From the NCBI GenBank assembly GCA_963729815.1, contig CAVSPU010000004.1, positions 868,001 to 932,000 of the forward strand: a stretch of 64,000 bases of DNA, in the 5' to 3' direction. A program made the position numbers and the translations under genes. Below the pieces are notes generated by a model, which saw only the letters and a program-made list of their open reading frames with translations, was not told the origin of the DNA and ran no database searches. Below are positions 44,501 to 53,088 of the stretch, in pieces. The DNA is from DAHUXN01 sp963729815. GTDB lineage: Bacteria > Acidobacteriota > Terriglobia > Acidiferrales > UBA7541. Numbering within the stretch: the stretch's first letter is position 1; each line of letters opens with the position of its first letter.

Positions 44501-46600
44501 CTACCAAATCCGGCAAACCTGATCCGGCGGACGCACCATCGCGTCGCCCGGCTTACAATCGAAGGCTTGTGCAAACGGCGCCATGTTGGATGGCGCAGCA
44601 ATGGCGCGATACTTGTCCAGTGGGTGAGGGTTGGTCTTGGCGAGCATCAGGTCCAGTTCGGGACGCTCGGTGCCCTCCCACGTGCGCGCCCATGCGAGGT
44701 AGAAGCGCTGGATCGGCGTGAAACCGTCGATCTTTTCACTCGACTGCCCCTCTGACGTTTTCAGGAATGCCTTATAGGCGATGGTCAAACCACCGAGGTC
44801 AGCGATGCTTTCACCCAGCACGAGCTTGCCGTTTTCGTGCACATCGCCCTGTACGACGTAGTCATCGAACTGATGCTCGACGCAATCAGCGCGCGCCTGG
44901 AAGTTCTTGGCGTCGTCGGCCGTCCACCAATCGCGGAGATTCCCGTCGGCATCGAACTTTCTGCCTTGGTCGTCAAAGCCGTGGGTCATCTCATGTCCGA
45001 TGACGGCGCCGATACCGCCATAATTCAGCGCGTCGTCAGCTTTGGGATCGAAGAAGGGCCATTGCAGAATGCCAGCGGGGAAGACAATCTCGTTCATCGA
45101 GGGGTTGTAGTAAGCGTTGACCGTCGGCGGCGTCATGGTCCATTCGGTGCGATCCACGGGCTTGCCGATCTTGGCCATTTCGTAATGGAATGCGAATACG
45201 CGCCCGCGAAAAACGTTGTCGATGAAACGTCCGCGATCCACCTGGTAGGCTGAATAGTCGCGCCATTGATCGGGATAGCCGACCTTGAGCATGATGTGGC
45301 TCAATTTGGCGAGCGCCTGCTGTTTCGTCGCGGGGCTCATCCACGGCAGCGTCTCGATGTCATCGTGCAAAGCGTTCACGAGATTGTGAACCATCTTCAG
45401 CGCCGCGGCCTTTGCCTCCGGAGGGAACGCTTTCTCGACGTATTTCTGGCCGAGCGCTTCGCCGAGTTCGCGATCCGTCATTTGCACGCAGCGTTTCCAG
45501 CGCGGCTGCAATTCCTTGGCGCCGGTCAGGGTCTTGCCGAAGAAATCGAAATTCTCGTCGACGAACTTGGATGAGAGCGCGGGCGCGGCGGCGTTGACCA
45601 GATGCCACCGCAAGTAGATCTTCCAATCGGACAGCGAAGTTGAAGTGAGTTGGTCGTTGAGACTCTTGAAGAAGTCGGGTTGCCCGACGTTAACTTCCTT
45701 TACGCCGGGATAGCCAATGTCCTCGAGGTACGCGCTCCAGGAAAAGTCGGGGGTCATGGATTGAAATTGCGCGATATCCATTTTGTGGTACCGCGATTCA
45801 GGATCGCGCATGGCCACGCGGTCGATTGAAATTTTCGCCAGATTCGTCTCAATCGCCATGACGGTGTGAGCCTCTTGCGCGGCCGTCGCGGGATCGTCGC
45901 CCATAAGTTGAAACATGTTCGTTATGTGCGTGACATAAGCGGTGCGAATTCCTTGCTCACGCGCATCGTCCTTGATGTAATAATCCCGGTCGGGAAGCGC
46001 GAGCCCACCCTGAAACGCATTGGCAATTTCCAATGTACTGTTCTTGTAGTCCTGGCCCGAGCCAAAACGGAAAAGCACTGGTACGCCCATGCCCTGTAGC
46101 CTCGCGACTTCGTCTTCGAGTTGCCGGATGCTGGCGATGCTGTTGATGCGAGTCAGTTCCGGCTCAAGCGGCTGGATTCCGTCTTTCTCGATCGCGGCTT
46201 CATCCATGCAGCTCGCATAGTAATCGCCGATCTTTTGTTCGGCCGAACCCTGTGGCGCGCTGCGGTCCGCAGCCGCTTCGTCCAAGATCTGATGGAGAAC
46301 ATCCTGATTTTGGTTCAGAAGCCAATTGAAAGTGCCCCAACTCGCGTAAGCGGGGGGAATCGGGTGAGCGGAGTTCCATCCGCCGTCCGCATACTGAAAG
46401 AAATTCACGCATGCCTTTGCCGTGGGATCAAGATCGGCAGGATTCAAACCGTGCGTTTGCGGTTGGGTCCCCGCGTCCTGGCCAGAAGCCGCGGCCTGCG
46501 GGAAAAAACCAGCGCGGCAATACGCGCCGGTCTGAGCCATGAGGGGTCCGGGCACAAGCACCAACAGCGTAAAAAGCGCTAGCTTACTTAGAATACGCAT
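44501..46600 (-). CDS. Exported M13 family zinc metallopeptidase (neprilysin/PepO-like)
   Basis: 699 residues. Signal peptide ends near PLMAQ. The large N-terminal M13 domain is followed by the catalytic domain with NAYYNPSMNEIVFPAGIL (substrate backbone), zinc site VIGHEMTHGFDDQG (HExxH), third ligand Glu in GESIADLGG, and the C-terminal CRIW that resembles the family's conserved CxxW end. It cleaves short peptides. ATG follows GGGGGATCT. A promoter is seen upstream. Confidence 0.96.
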   Translation of the reverse strand: MRILSKLALFTLLVLVPGPLMAQTGAYCRAGFFPQAAASGQDAGTQPQTHGLNPADLDPTAKACVNFFQYADGGWNSAHPIPPAYASWGTFNWLLNQNQDVLHQILDEAAADRSAPQGSAEQKIGDYYASCMDEAAIEKDGIQPLEPELTRINSIASIRQLEDEVARLQGMGVPVLFRFGSGQDYKNSTLEIANAFQGGLALPDRDYYIKDDAREQGIRTAYVTHITNMFQLMGDDPATAAQEAHTVMAIETNLAKISIDRVAMRDPESRYHKMDIAQFQSMTPDFSWSAYLEDIGYPGVKEVNVGQPDFFKSLNDQLTSTSLSDWKIYLRWHLVNAAAPALSSKFVDENFDFFGKTLTGAKELQPRWKRCVQMTDRELGEALGQKYVEKAFPPEAKAAALKMVHNLVNALHDDIETLPWMSPATKQQALAKLSHIMLKVGYPDQWRDYSAYQVDRGRFIDNVFRGRVFAFHYEMAKIGKPVDRTEWTMTPPTVNAYYNPSMNEIVFPAGILQWPFFDPKADDALNYGGIGAVIGHEMTHGFDDQGRKFDADGNLRDWWTADDAKNFQARADCVEHQFDDYVVQGDVHENGKLVLGESIADLGGLTIAYKAFLKTSEGQSSEKIDGFTPIQRFYLAWARTWEGTERPELDLMLAKTNPHPLDKYRAIAAPSNMAPFAQAFDCKPGDAMVRPPDQVCRIW

Positions 46601-46631
46601 AGATCCCCCAGTGCGATTTGAATTTCACGTG

Positions 46632-46661
46632 AGCATATTCCCGTCACGCGACGCAAGTCAA
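46632..46661 (-). promoter_or_regulatory. Probable promoter of the M13 peptidase gene
   Basis: On the minus strand TTGACT (46661-46656) and TATGCT (46637-46632) are separated by 18 bp and end 31 bp before the ATG at 46600. This is a reasonable sigma-70 promoter. The opposite strand has an AT-rich TATAAAAT at 46761-46768, a possible -10 for the fabZ operon. Confidence 0.45.
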
Positions 46662-46822
46662 ACGAGCCTGTTTGCTGGCAGATGAGACGCACGCGTTGAC
46701 ACGGGAGTTTCATGCAGGTGAACATCTGAAGCAGTGTCATTCCACCGCTAAGCTCTTTCATATAAAATGCTGGGATTGCGCGCCGAGGGGTTTTCATCCC
46801 GTCCGGCTTAACGAGGCAATCG

Positions 46823-47263
46823 ATGATTTTGGACACGAACGAGATTCAGAAAATCCTGCCGCATCGCTATCCGTTCCTTATGGTGGACACCATTGTCGAG
46901 ATGGAACGCCTCAAGCGGATCGTGGGCATCAAGAATGTCACCATTAATGAGTATTTTTTTGCCGGACATTTTCCCGGCCAGCCTGTGATGCCAGGCGTGC
47001 TGATTGTCGAGGCGATGGCGCAGACTGGCGGCTTCTTGCTGCTCCAGGAAATTCCGGAACGCGACAGCAAGCTGCTTTATTTTGTCGCGATCGACGATGC
47101 GCGTTTCCGGCGGCCCGTGGTGCCGGGAGATCAATTGCGTGTCGAAGTGGACGTTGTCTCCTGGCGGACGACATTCTGCAAGCTGGCGGGCAAGGCAATG
47201 GTAGGCAACGAACTTGCGGCCGAGGCGACTCTCATGTGTAAGACCGTAGACCGCAATCCATGA
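46823..47263 (+). CDS. fabZ: 3-hydroxyacyl-ACP dehydratase FabZ
   Basis: 146 residues, hot-dog fold. Catalytic His49 and Glu63 lie in AGHFPGQPVMPGVLIVEAMAQ; the N-terminal ILPHRYPFLMVDTI and TRDDARFRRPVVPGD-like C-terminal strand are typical. It dehydrates 3-hydroxyacyl-ACP in fatty-acid synthesis and shares the hydroxyacyl pool with LpxA. First gene of an operon with 1-4-base overlaps at nearly every junction; it overlaps lpxA by 4 bases. Confidence 0.96.
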   Translation: MILDTNEIQKILPHRYPFLMVDTIVEMERLKRIVGIKNVTINEYFFAGHFPGQPVMPGVLIVEAMAQTGGFLLLQEIPERDSKLLYFVAIDDARFRRPVVPGDQLRVEVDVVSWRTTFCKLAGKAMVGNELAAEATLMCKTVDRNP

Positions 47264-48039
47264 GCGAGATCGACTCCAGAGCGAGCGTTTCCCCGCGCGC
47301 CCGAATCGGCAACAACTCGCGCATCGGGGCATTCTCCGTGATAGGCGACGATGTCGAGCTGGGCGACGGATGCGTGCTTGAACCCCATGTTGTGATCAAC
47401 GGCCCGTCGCGCATTGGCAAGAACAATCATGTCCGCTCGTTCGCCGCTCTCGGCTGCGACCCACAAGACATAAGTTACGCGGGCGAGCGCGTTTCGCTCG
47501 AAATTGGCGACGGCAATCAATTCTATGAATTCGTCACAGTGTCTCGCGGCACAAAAAAAGGCGGAGGAACCACGCACATCGGCGGCAACAACATGTTCAT
47601 GGCATATTCGCACGTCGCGCACGATTGCCACGTGGGCGATCACACGATCTTTGTGAACGGCGCGACGCTCGCCGGGCACGTGACGGTAGAAAATCATGCC
47701 ACCGTGGGCGCATTCTGCACTGTGCATCAATTCTGCCGAGTCGGCCGCCATGCATACGTCGCCGCGCTTACGGCGATCACGCAAGACGTGCCGCCATTTT
47801 CCAAGGTCGTGCAATCGCGCGATGTCCACTGCTTTGCCGTCAATTCGATTGGCCTTGAGCGGCACGGCTTCAGTCCTGAACGCATCAAAACAATTGAACG
47901 CGCGTACCGCCTCCTCTTGCGCTCAAAATTGAATACGACTCAGGCGCTCGAACGAATGAAGACGACGCTGAACGGCTCGGAAGACGTCTCCGAGTTGATT
48001 CGTTTCATCGAAGCCGCGGAGCGCGGCCTGGTTAAGTAG
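47260..48039 (+). CDS. lpxA: Acyl-ACP:UDP-sugar O/N-acyltransferase LpxA
   Basis: 259 residues of hexapeptide repeats forming a left-handed beta helix, with the helical C-terminus. The catalytic base aligned with E. coli His125 is His121 in SHVAHDCHVGD, and LAGHV and HQFC are kept. By alignment from memory, the positions of E. coli Lys76 and His99 are Ser72 (QDISYAG) and Ser95 (VTVSRGT). These changes near the nucleotide-sugar site, and a Gfo/Idh enzyme in the operon, suggest a different acceptor sugar. Confidence 0.95.
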   Translation: MSEIDSRASVSPRARIGNNSRIGAFSVIGDDVELGDGCVLEPHVVINGPSRIGKNNHVRSFAALGCDPQDISYAGERVSLEIGDGNQFYEFVTVSRGTKKGGGTTHIGGNNMFMAYSHVAHDCHVGDHTIFVNGATLAGHVTVENHATVGAFCTVHQFCRVGRHAYVAALTAITQDVPPFSKVVQSRDVHCFAVNSIGLERHGFSPERIKTIERAYRLLLRSKLNTTQALERMKTTLNGSEDVSELIRFIEAAERGLVK

Positions 48040-48046
48040 AAAACCG

Positions 48047-48934
48047 ATGCCCTCTGAAACCGATGCTTCGTCGACCACCGGGTGGGGTCTGATCGCCGGG
48101 AATGGCAAGTTTCCATTCCTGGTTCTGCAAGGGGCCCGGAGCCGTGGCATCGATATGGCGGTGATTGCGATTCGCGAAGAGGCCTCGCCGCAACTTGAGC
48201 ATTTGGCCTCGCGGTTGCACTGGGTCAGCCTCGGTGAGCTGAGCCGCGCCATCGAACTGCTTCACAGCGAGGGCGTGAAGCAGGCTGTGATGGCCGGGCA
48301 GGTGAAACATAACAAGATCTTCAGCTCCATACGGCCCGACTGGAAGCTTGCCAAGCTGTTGCTGTCATTGCCCAAGAAAAACACGGATTCGCTGATTGGC
48401 GCCGTCGCCCGCTTGCTCGAAGACGAGGGAATTCGCCTGGTCGACTCGACCGTATTTCTCGCATCCCTGCTGCCGGAAAAGGGGGTGCTGACGCGCCGCG
48501 CGCCGGATGACGAAGAAGCTGGCGATATTGCCTATGGACGCGAGGTCGCCCAGCGTCTGGCCGGGATGGACCTTGGGCAGACGGTCGTGATTCGCGAGCG
48601 CGCCTGCGTCGCGGTCGAAGCCATGGAAGGCACCGACGAAACCATCGAGCGGGCGGCACGTCTTACGAATGGGAAGCGTTTGGCGGTCGTGAAAGTGAGC
48701 AAGCCCGATCAGGACATGCGCTTCGACGTGCCGGTCGTCGGCCTGCAAACGATCGAAGTCATGCAGCGGTCCCATGCCACGTCACTCGCAGTGGATGCGG
48801 GGCGTACTTTGCTCTTTGACCGCGAAAAACTGATCGCGGCAGCCGATGCGGCCGGGATTGCCATCGAGGCCTTTGCACCCCTCGGCGCGGAAAGCGCATC
48901 CGAGAAAGCTGTGCTGAAGAGAGGAAAGCCGTAA
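48047..48934 (+). CDS. lpxI: UDP-2,3-diacylglucosamine pyrophosphatase LpxI
   Basis: 295 residues, the DUF1009/LpxI family. Visible landmarks: GLIAGNGKFPFLVLQGAR with Rossmann-like start, VKQAVMAGQVKHNKIFS, and the catalytic domain with RAPDDEEAGDIAYGR, GQTVVIRERACVAVEAMEGTDETIERA and KVSKPDQDMRFDVPVVGL. It hydrolyses the UDP-diacyl sugar in lipid A synthesis and replaces LpxH in many phyla. The gene follows lpxA by 7 bp and shares one base with the next gene. Confidence 0.94.
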   Translation: MPSETDASSTTGWGLIAGNGKFPFLVLQGARSRGIDMAVIAIREEASPQLEHLASRLHWVSLGELSRAIELLHSEGVKQAVMAGQVKHNKIFSSIRPDWKLAKLLLSLPKKNTDSLIGAVARLLEDEGIRLVDSTVFLASLLPEKGVLTRRAPDDEEAGDIAYGREVAQRLAGMDLGQTVVIRERACVAVEAMEGTDETIERAARLTNGKRLAVVKVSKPDQDMRFDVPVVGLQTIEVMQRSHATSLAVDAGRTLLFDREKLIAAADAAGIAIEAFAPLGAESASEKAVLKRGKP

Positions 48935-49911
48935 TGGGCAGGAAGATTCGTGTCGGTGTGATTGGCGTTGGCGATTTTGGGCGTAACCATGTGCGCGTTT
49001 ATCACGAACTGGCCGACGCGGAACTCGTTGGCGTTCACGACGCCGATCCGGAACGCGCGCGGCAAATCGCCGCGGAGTTCGGCACGCAAGCCTTTTCCGA
49101 TGTCGCGAGCCTGGCCGCACAGATCGACGCCGCCAGCGTTGCCGTTCCCACGAAACTTCATGCTCAAATTAGCACTCAACTTCTGCAATCGGGCATCGAC
49201 GTTCTTGTCGAAAAACCGATTGCCGTTTCGATTGCTGAAGCGGATTCGCTGATCGCGACGGCGAAGCGCGCGGACCGAATTCTTCAGGTCGGACATCTCG
49301 AACGGTTCAATCCCGCGGTCGTTGCCGTTCAGAAGATCGTGACGCGGCCTCTGTTTTTCGAAGTTCATCGCCTGGGCGTGTTTTCGCCGCGCAGCCTGGA
49401 TGTCGACGTGGTTTTCGACGTGATGATTCACGACCTCGATATCCTGCTCGCTCTGGTGGACTCGCCCGCGCGCGACATTCATTCCGTGGGCATTCCCGTT
49501 CTGACCGACAAAGTCGACATCGCCCACGCCCGAATCGAATTCGAATCGGGCGCCGTGGCGAATCTAACGGCAAGCCGCGTATCCACCGAGCGCGTCCGCA
49601 AGCTGCGGTTCTTTCAAACGCGCGAATATGTGTCCGTCGATTACACTCGCCAGGACGTCATGAGGCTGCGCGTAACCGGCGAGGGTTCGCAACCTGCCAT
49701 CGATTTCGAAAAAGTGCCGACGCAGCCCGAGGAACCGCTCAAGGCTGAACTGCGCTCGTTCTTGGTTGCCGTCCGCGACCGGACCACGCCATTGATTGAC
49801 GGCGAAGCGGGACGCCGCGCTCTGGATTTAGCGGAGCGTGTCATGGCTGGAATCGTCGAACATGCGAGACGCGTTAAGCCGGAGCTTGCCGCCGTTCCGA
49901 ATCCAAGATGA
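48934..49911 (+). CDS. Gfo/Idh/MocA-family dehydrogenase, GnnA-like candidate
   Basis: 325 residues. NAD(P)-binding Rossmann start VGVIGVGDFGRNHVRVYHEL, the family EKP motif (DVLVEKPIAVSIAEA), VGHLERFNP, and a substrate-side DVMIHDLDILL where the HD pair supplies the catalytic histidine. Placed inside an lpx operon, it most resembles GnnA, which oxidises the 3-OH of UDP-GlcNAc before transamination to make 2,3-diamino lipid A. The partner aminotransferase GnnB is not in this window, so the assignment is a hypothesis. It overlaps the next gene by 4 bases. Confidence 0.85.
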   Translation: MGRKIRVGVIGVGDFGRNHVRVYHELADAELVGVHDADPERARQIAAEFGTQAFSDVASLAAQIDAASVAVPTKLHAQISTQLLQSGIDVLVEKPIAVSIAEADSLIATAKRADRILQVGHLERFNPAVVAVQKIVTRPLFFEVHRLGVFSPRSLDVDVVFDVMIHDLDILLALVDSPARDIHSVGIPVLTDKVDIAHARIEFESGAVANLTASRVSTERVRKLRFFQTREYVSVDYTRQDVMRLRVTGEGSQPAIDFEKVPTQPEEPLKAELRSFLVAVRDRTTPLIDGEAGRRALDLAERVMAGIVEHARRVKPELAAVPNPR

Positions 49912-51293
49912 TTCCTAGGACCCTGGTTCCGCTGAAAATTTCACGCGTTGACCCGAACGCCCCGCCGGAAAACGGGCAGCGGCGTACTTCGCCGCTCGAT
50001 TCGCGCATCGTTGTGCCGACGGGGCCATCCGACCGCCCTCTGGAAACTCGCAGCTCGATTCCATCTTATTTGCCGCTGGATGTCCTCGCAAGCCGGATGC
50101 TGATTCCACGCGACATGCCCGTGACGCCGATGGAATCGTCCGGCTCCACGATTCCGACTCATGTGCCGATGGCCGTGCTGGAAACGCGCATTGTTGTGCC
50201 GCAGGAAGCGAAACTCGAGCAATCCACAAAGATCAGCTCGCACGCTCCGTTGCCTGCGGGAATTTTCGATGAAATTCTGGAACCGGACCTCTTTACGACC
50301 GGGGAAGTCAACCTGCTGGCGAGCCCCGAAAAACCAGATGCCAAGGATTGGCAATGGGTCGCGCGATCTTTTTCTCTCATTGTCCACGTTGCCGTAATTC
50401 TGTTGGTACTGTTCTTGCCGAAGCTATTGAGTACAAATGAGCCCACGCAGCAAGTCCAATTGGCACGCGAGCAATTGTCGCGCGTGTTTCTTCCACCGTC
50501 GGTAAGGGAAGTTCCCAAGATGCGTCCGCGACCCGAGCAGCCGAGCGCTCGGATGCGCCTGGATCCGCGCATTTTGAAAGAGCTCGAGCCGACCCCGCAG
50601 CCACCCGCGCCGGAGCCGCTGGCGGGCCCGAAGACTGCCGCGCCTCCGCAGCCGGAAGAGGCGAAGCCAACTCCATCGCAACCACAGCCCGCGGCACCGA
50701 CCAAGGCGGCGCCTGCTTTCAAGCCCCTATCGCAATTGGAACCTCCTCCACCGTCTCCAAATCACAAACTGAACTTAGAGCTGCCTCGGCTCTCGCCTGG
50801 ACGCGAGCTCGAGAAATCAGCTCGAGAAGCCCTACAGAACAACCAGAATAGTTCCACGTCGGCTGCGATCTCCGAACCGATGCCGCTAGCGCCCGGTGCG
50901 TCTCCACCCGACGGCGCCGGAGGCCAGGGAATGCTGGGTAGCGGCGTGCAGATATTGACTCCGACCCAGGGGGTGGACTTCTCAAATTATCTTGCGCGCA
51001 TGCTGGCTCGTGTGCAGCAGAACTGGGATTCCGTAATGCCCATTTCAGCGCGCATGGGCGACAAAGGCGTCGTCGTGATGCACTTCCACATCATGCGCAA
51101 CGGCGATATGCCCAATACCGAGCCGTTCCTCGAGCGCACCTCGGGGAAGGAACCGCTTGATCGGGCTGCCGGCGCGGCCCTCACCGAGTCGAATCCTTTC
51201 GAGCCGCTGCCGTCGGCCTTTACCGGCCCCTATATCGAACTCCGAATCATCTTCCTTTACAACCTGCCATTGGATTACAACTACAATCAGTGA
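49908..51293 (+). CDS. TonB-like envelope protein with repeated N-terminal region
   Basis: 461 residues. A ~150-residue cytoplasmic region contains two 17-residue repeats (residues 51-67 and 82-98, IPxxxPxxVLxxRxxxP) plus related RIVVP and IFDEILEP segments. One transmembrane helix follows (~residues 154-171), then a Pro-rich linker and a C-terminal TonB-like domain (MLARVQQNWDSVMP, GVVVMHFHIMRNGDM, GPYIELRIIFLYN). No ExbB/ExbD genes are near. It may couple to outer-membrane transport or lipid A export; function is not certain. Confidence 0.78.
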   Translation: MIPRTLVPLKISRVDPNAPPENGQRRTSPLDSRIVVPTGPSDRPLETRSSIPSYLPLDVLASRMLIPRDMPVTPMESSGSTIPTHVPMAVLETRIVVPQEAKLEQSTKISSHAPLPAGIFDEILEPDLFTTGEVNLLASPEKPDAKDWQWVARSFSLIVHVAVILLVLFLPKLLSTNEPTQQVQLAREQLSRVFLPPSVREVPKMRPRPEQPSARMRLDPRILKELEPTPQPPAPEPLAGPKTAAPPQPEEAKPTPSQPQPAAPTKAAPAFKPLSQLEPPPPSPNHKLNLELPRLSPGRELEKSAREALQNNQNSSTSAAISEPMPLAPGASPPDGAGGQGMLGSGVQILTPTQGVDFSNYLARMLARVQQNWDSVMPISARMGDKGVVVMHFHIMRNGDMPNTEPFLERTSGKEPLDRAAGAALTESNPFEPLPSAFTGPYIELRIIFLYNLPLDYNYNQ

Positions 51294-51385
51294 AACCGAG
51301 CCGCAATCAAATCCTCGGAGCGCTTGTCCTGGCGCTTGCCGTCCTGATTTACCTCGTGCTTCGCTACGAGGTCTTTCACGGATGA
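51290..51385 (+). CDS. 31-residue membrane microprotein between tonB-like and miaA
   Basis: A short frame starting GTG at 51290, reading VKPSRNQILGALVLALAVLI (then YLVLRYEVFHG) and stopping at 51383. It is one basic N-terminus plus one transmembrane helix. Its start overlaps the tonB-like stop (GTGA) and its stop overlaps the miaA start (ATGA), both by 4 bases. Without it there would be an 88-base gap in an otherwise gapless operon. This perfect fit of frame and overlaps argues that it is real. Function unknown. Confidence 0.65.
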   Translation: MKPSRNQILGALVLALAVLIYLVLRYEVFHG

Positions 51386-52329
51386 ACGCGCCGCGCCGGC
51401 TCGTTGTAATTCTTGGCCCAACGGCGTCTGGAAAATCTTCCCTGGCAATCGCTCTTGCGGAAAAGCTCGGCGGAGAAATCGTCTGCTGCGATTCCACGCA
51501 GGTCTATCGTTGTTTCGATATTGGCACGGGTAAGGTGCCGGTCGAACAGCAGCACGGGATTCCGCATCATTTGACCGGCCTAGTTGATCCCGAGGAAGTC
51601 TTCACCGCGGGAGAGTATCGCCGGCGGGCGCTGGAGGTTCTCGGAGGCGTTACGGAGCGACGGAAGATCCCGATTATCACGGCTGGAACAGGCCTGTACT
51701 TGCGAGCTTTGTTGGAGGGGTTGGCAGACGCGCCTGCGCGTTCCGAAACGCTGCGCGAAAGACTCCGCCAAAGCGACGCGCTCGGGGGTCCACGGTACTT
51801 ACACCGCGTCCTGCGGCGTCTGGACCCCGAATCGGCTTCGAAAATCGCCCCCGGCGACGCGCAGAAACTCATTCGGGCGATCGAAATTTGCCTCCTGGCT
51901 GGAAAACCCGCAAGCGAACTGCATCGGCATGGGCGCGTTCCCCTTGAAGGGTATTCGCTCGTCAAGATTGGGTTGGCACCGCAACGCGCCGCGCTTTACA
52001 TGCGTATCGACCAACGTGCCAGCCTCATGCTTGAATCCGGATGGCTCAGCGAAGTCGATGGGCTTATCAAGCGGAATATCCCGCCTACGGCAAAGCCATT
52101 TACGTTCTTGGGATATTCGCAACTGCGGGAACATCTCCAAGGGACGAAGACAATAGAGCAGGCGACGCGGGAAATTCAACAGGCGACGCGGCGATATGCG
52201 AAACGGCAAATTACATGGCTTCGGCGAGAGACAGCTGTACATTGGTTTGCGGGCTTCGGAGACGAACCCGGAATCGTGCACGCGGTCCTGGAGCTCCTGG
52301 CTGCCACGCGGGCGGACTTCCATACGTAG
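51382..52329 (+). CDS. miaA: tRNA dimethylallyltransferase MiaA
   Basis: 315 residues. Walker-type P loop GPTASGKS at residues 12-19, IVCCDSTQVYRCFDIGTGKV, HHLTGLVDPEEVFTAGEY and ITAGTGLYLRALLEGL are hallmarks of isopentenyl-tRNA transferases. It adds a dimethylallyl group to A37 of tRNAs reading UNN codons. ATG 51382 overlaps the microprotein stop. Its last codons lie inside the first TetR operator. Confidence 0.95.
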   Translation: MNAPRRLVVILGPTASGKSSLAIALAEKLGGEIVCCDSTQVYRCFDIGTGKVPVEQQHGIPHHLTGLVDPEEVFTAGEYRRRALEVLGGVTERRKIPIITAGTGLYLRALLEGLADAPARSETLRERLRQSDALGGPRYLHRVLRRLDPESASKIAPGDAQKLIRAIEICLLAGKPASELHRHGRVPLEGYSLVKIGLAPQRAALYMRIDQRASLMLESGWLSEVDGLIKRNIPPTAKPFTFLGYSQLREHLQGTKTIEQATREIQQATRRYAKRQITWLRRETAVHWFAGFGDEPGIVHAVLELLAATRADFHT

Positions 52330-52386
52330 GCGTATTGACTCATTCTCCTTAGAGCTGATATTCTTAATTCCATACCAAGCCGTATG
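52321..52386 (+). promoter_or_regulatory. tetR promoter with two CATAC-N6-GTATG operators
   Basis: Promoter: TTGACT (52335-52340), 18-bp spacer, TATTCT (52359-52364). Operator-like inverted repeats lie at 52321-52336 (CATAC-GTAGGC-GTATT) and 52371-52386 (CATAC-CAAGCC-GTATG), exactly 50 bp apart. The first overlaps -35 and the miaA stop codon, the second covers the start region of the transcript. This is the arrangement of an autoregulated TetR repressor. Confidence 0.65.
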
Positions 52387-52409
52387 TGAAGTTCTGAGGT
52401 GCCCTGATT

Positions 52410-53009
52410 ATGGCCATTCATCGCGCAAACCTAGAGCGGCTTGACCGTTCCGATTGGGTGCGGGCCGGGATTGAAGTCCTCTCCTCGCAGGGCGTCGACG
52501 CCGTTCACGTGGAGGAACTCGCCCGCAAACTGCATATCAGCAAGGGCAGTTTCTACTGGCATTTCCGCGATCGCGACGATCTGCTGCAGGCGATTCTCGA
52601 CGCCTGGGAATCCGATCAGTCCGACTGGAACATTGATCAGAGCGCGAGAGATCGAAGCCCGGCAGAACGCTGGGCCAAGCTCGTGGAGCTCTTGTCGCAC
52701 GCGGGGTACGGTCGGCTTGACGTTGGCATGTTCGCTTGGGCAAGGGAGGACCAGCGAGTTGCCCGCCGGGTCGCCGAAATCGAGAGAAAGCGCATCGCCT
52801 ATCTCGCACAAGTGTTCCGAGAAATCGGTTTCAACGCAGCGCAGGCACGAGAGTGGTCGCATGCCGCGATGCTCATGTACGTGGGCTGGGTGGACTGTGC
52901 GACGCGGGACGCGGCTTTTCGTGAATCGGGCGTTTCGCTCGCGGAGGCTCTTTCCCGATTGGTCCTTGCTGCCTCTTCGCTGGCAAGCCAAGAAGCTCTG
53001 CAGCAATAG
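52410..53009 (+). CDS. TetR/AcrR-family transcriptional regulator
   Basis: 199 residues. The N-terminal helix-turn-helix reads SQGVDAVHVEELARKLHISKGSFYWHFRDRDDLLQAILD, a full TetR signature. The C-terminal ligand-binding part is helical with no recognised subfamily. It sits between miaA and hflX, where E. coli has hfq. Two palindromes flanking its promoter suggest it represses itself and perhaps hflX. Confidence 0.93.
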   Translation: MAIHRANLERLDRSDWVRAGIEVLSSQGVDAVHVEELARKLHISKGSFYWHFRDRDDLLQAILDAWESDQSDWNIDQSARDRSPAERWAKLVELLSHAGYGRLDVGMFAWAREDQRVARRVAEIERKRIAYLAQVFREIGFNAAQAREWSHAAMLMYVGWVDCATRDAAFRESGVSLAEALSRLVLAASSLASQEALQQ

Positions 53010-53088
53010 ACACCGGTAACGAGTATAATTGCTTTCGAAGTATGCGCGGTGCACCGAGGCATCTCATGGCGCTTGCTTCCCACATAGA

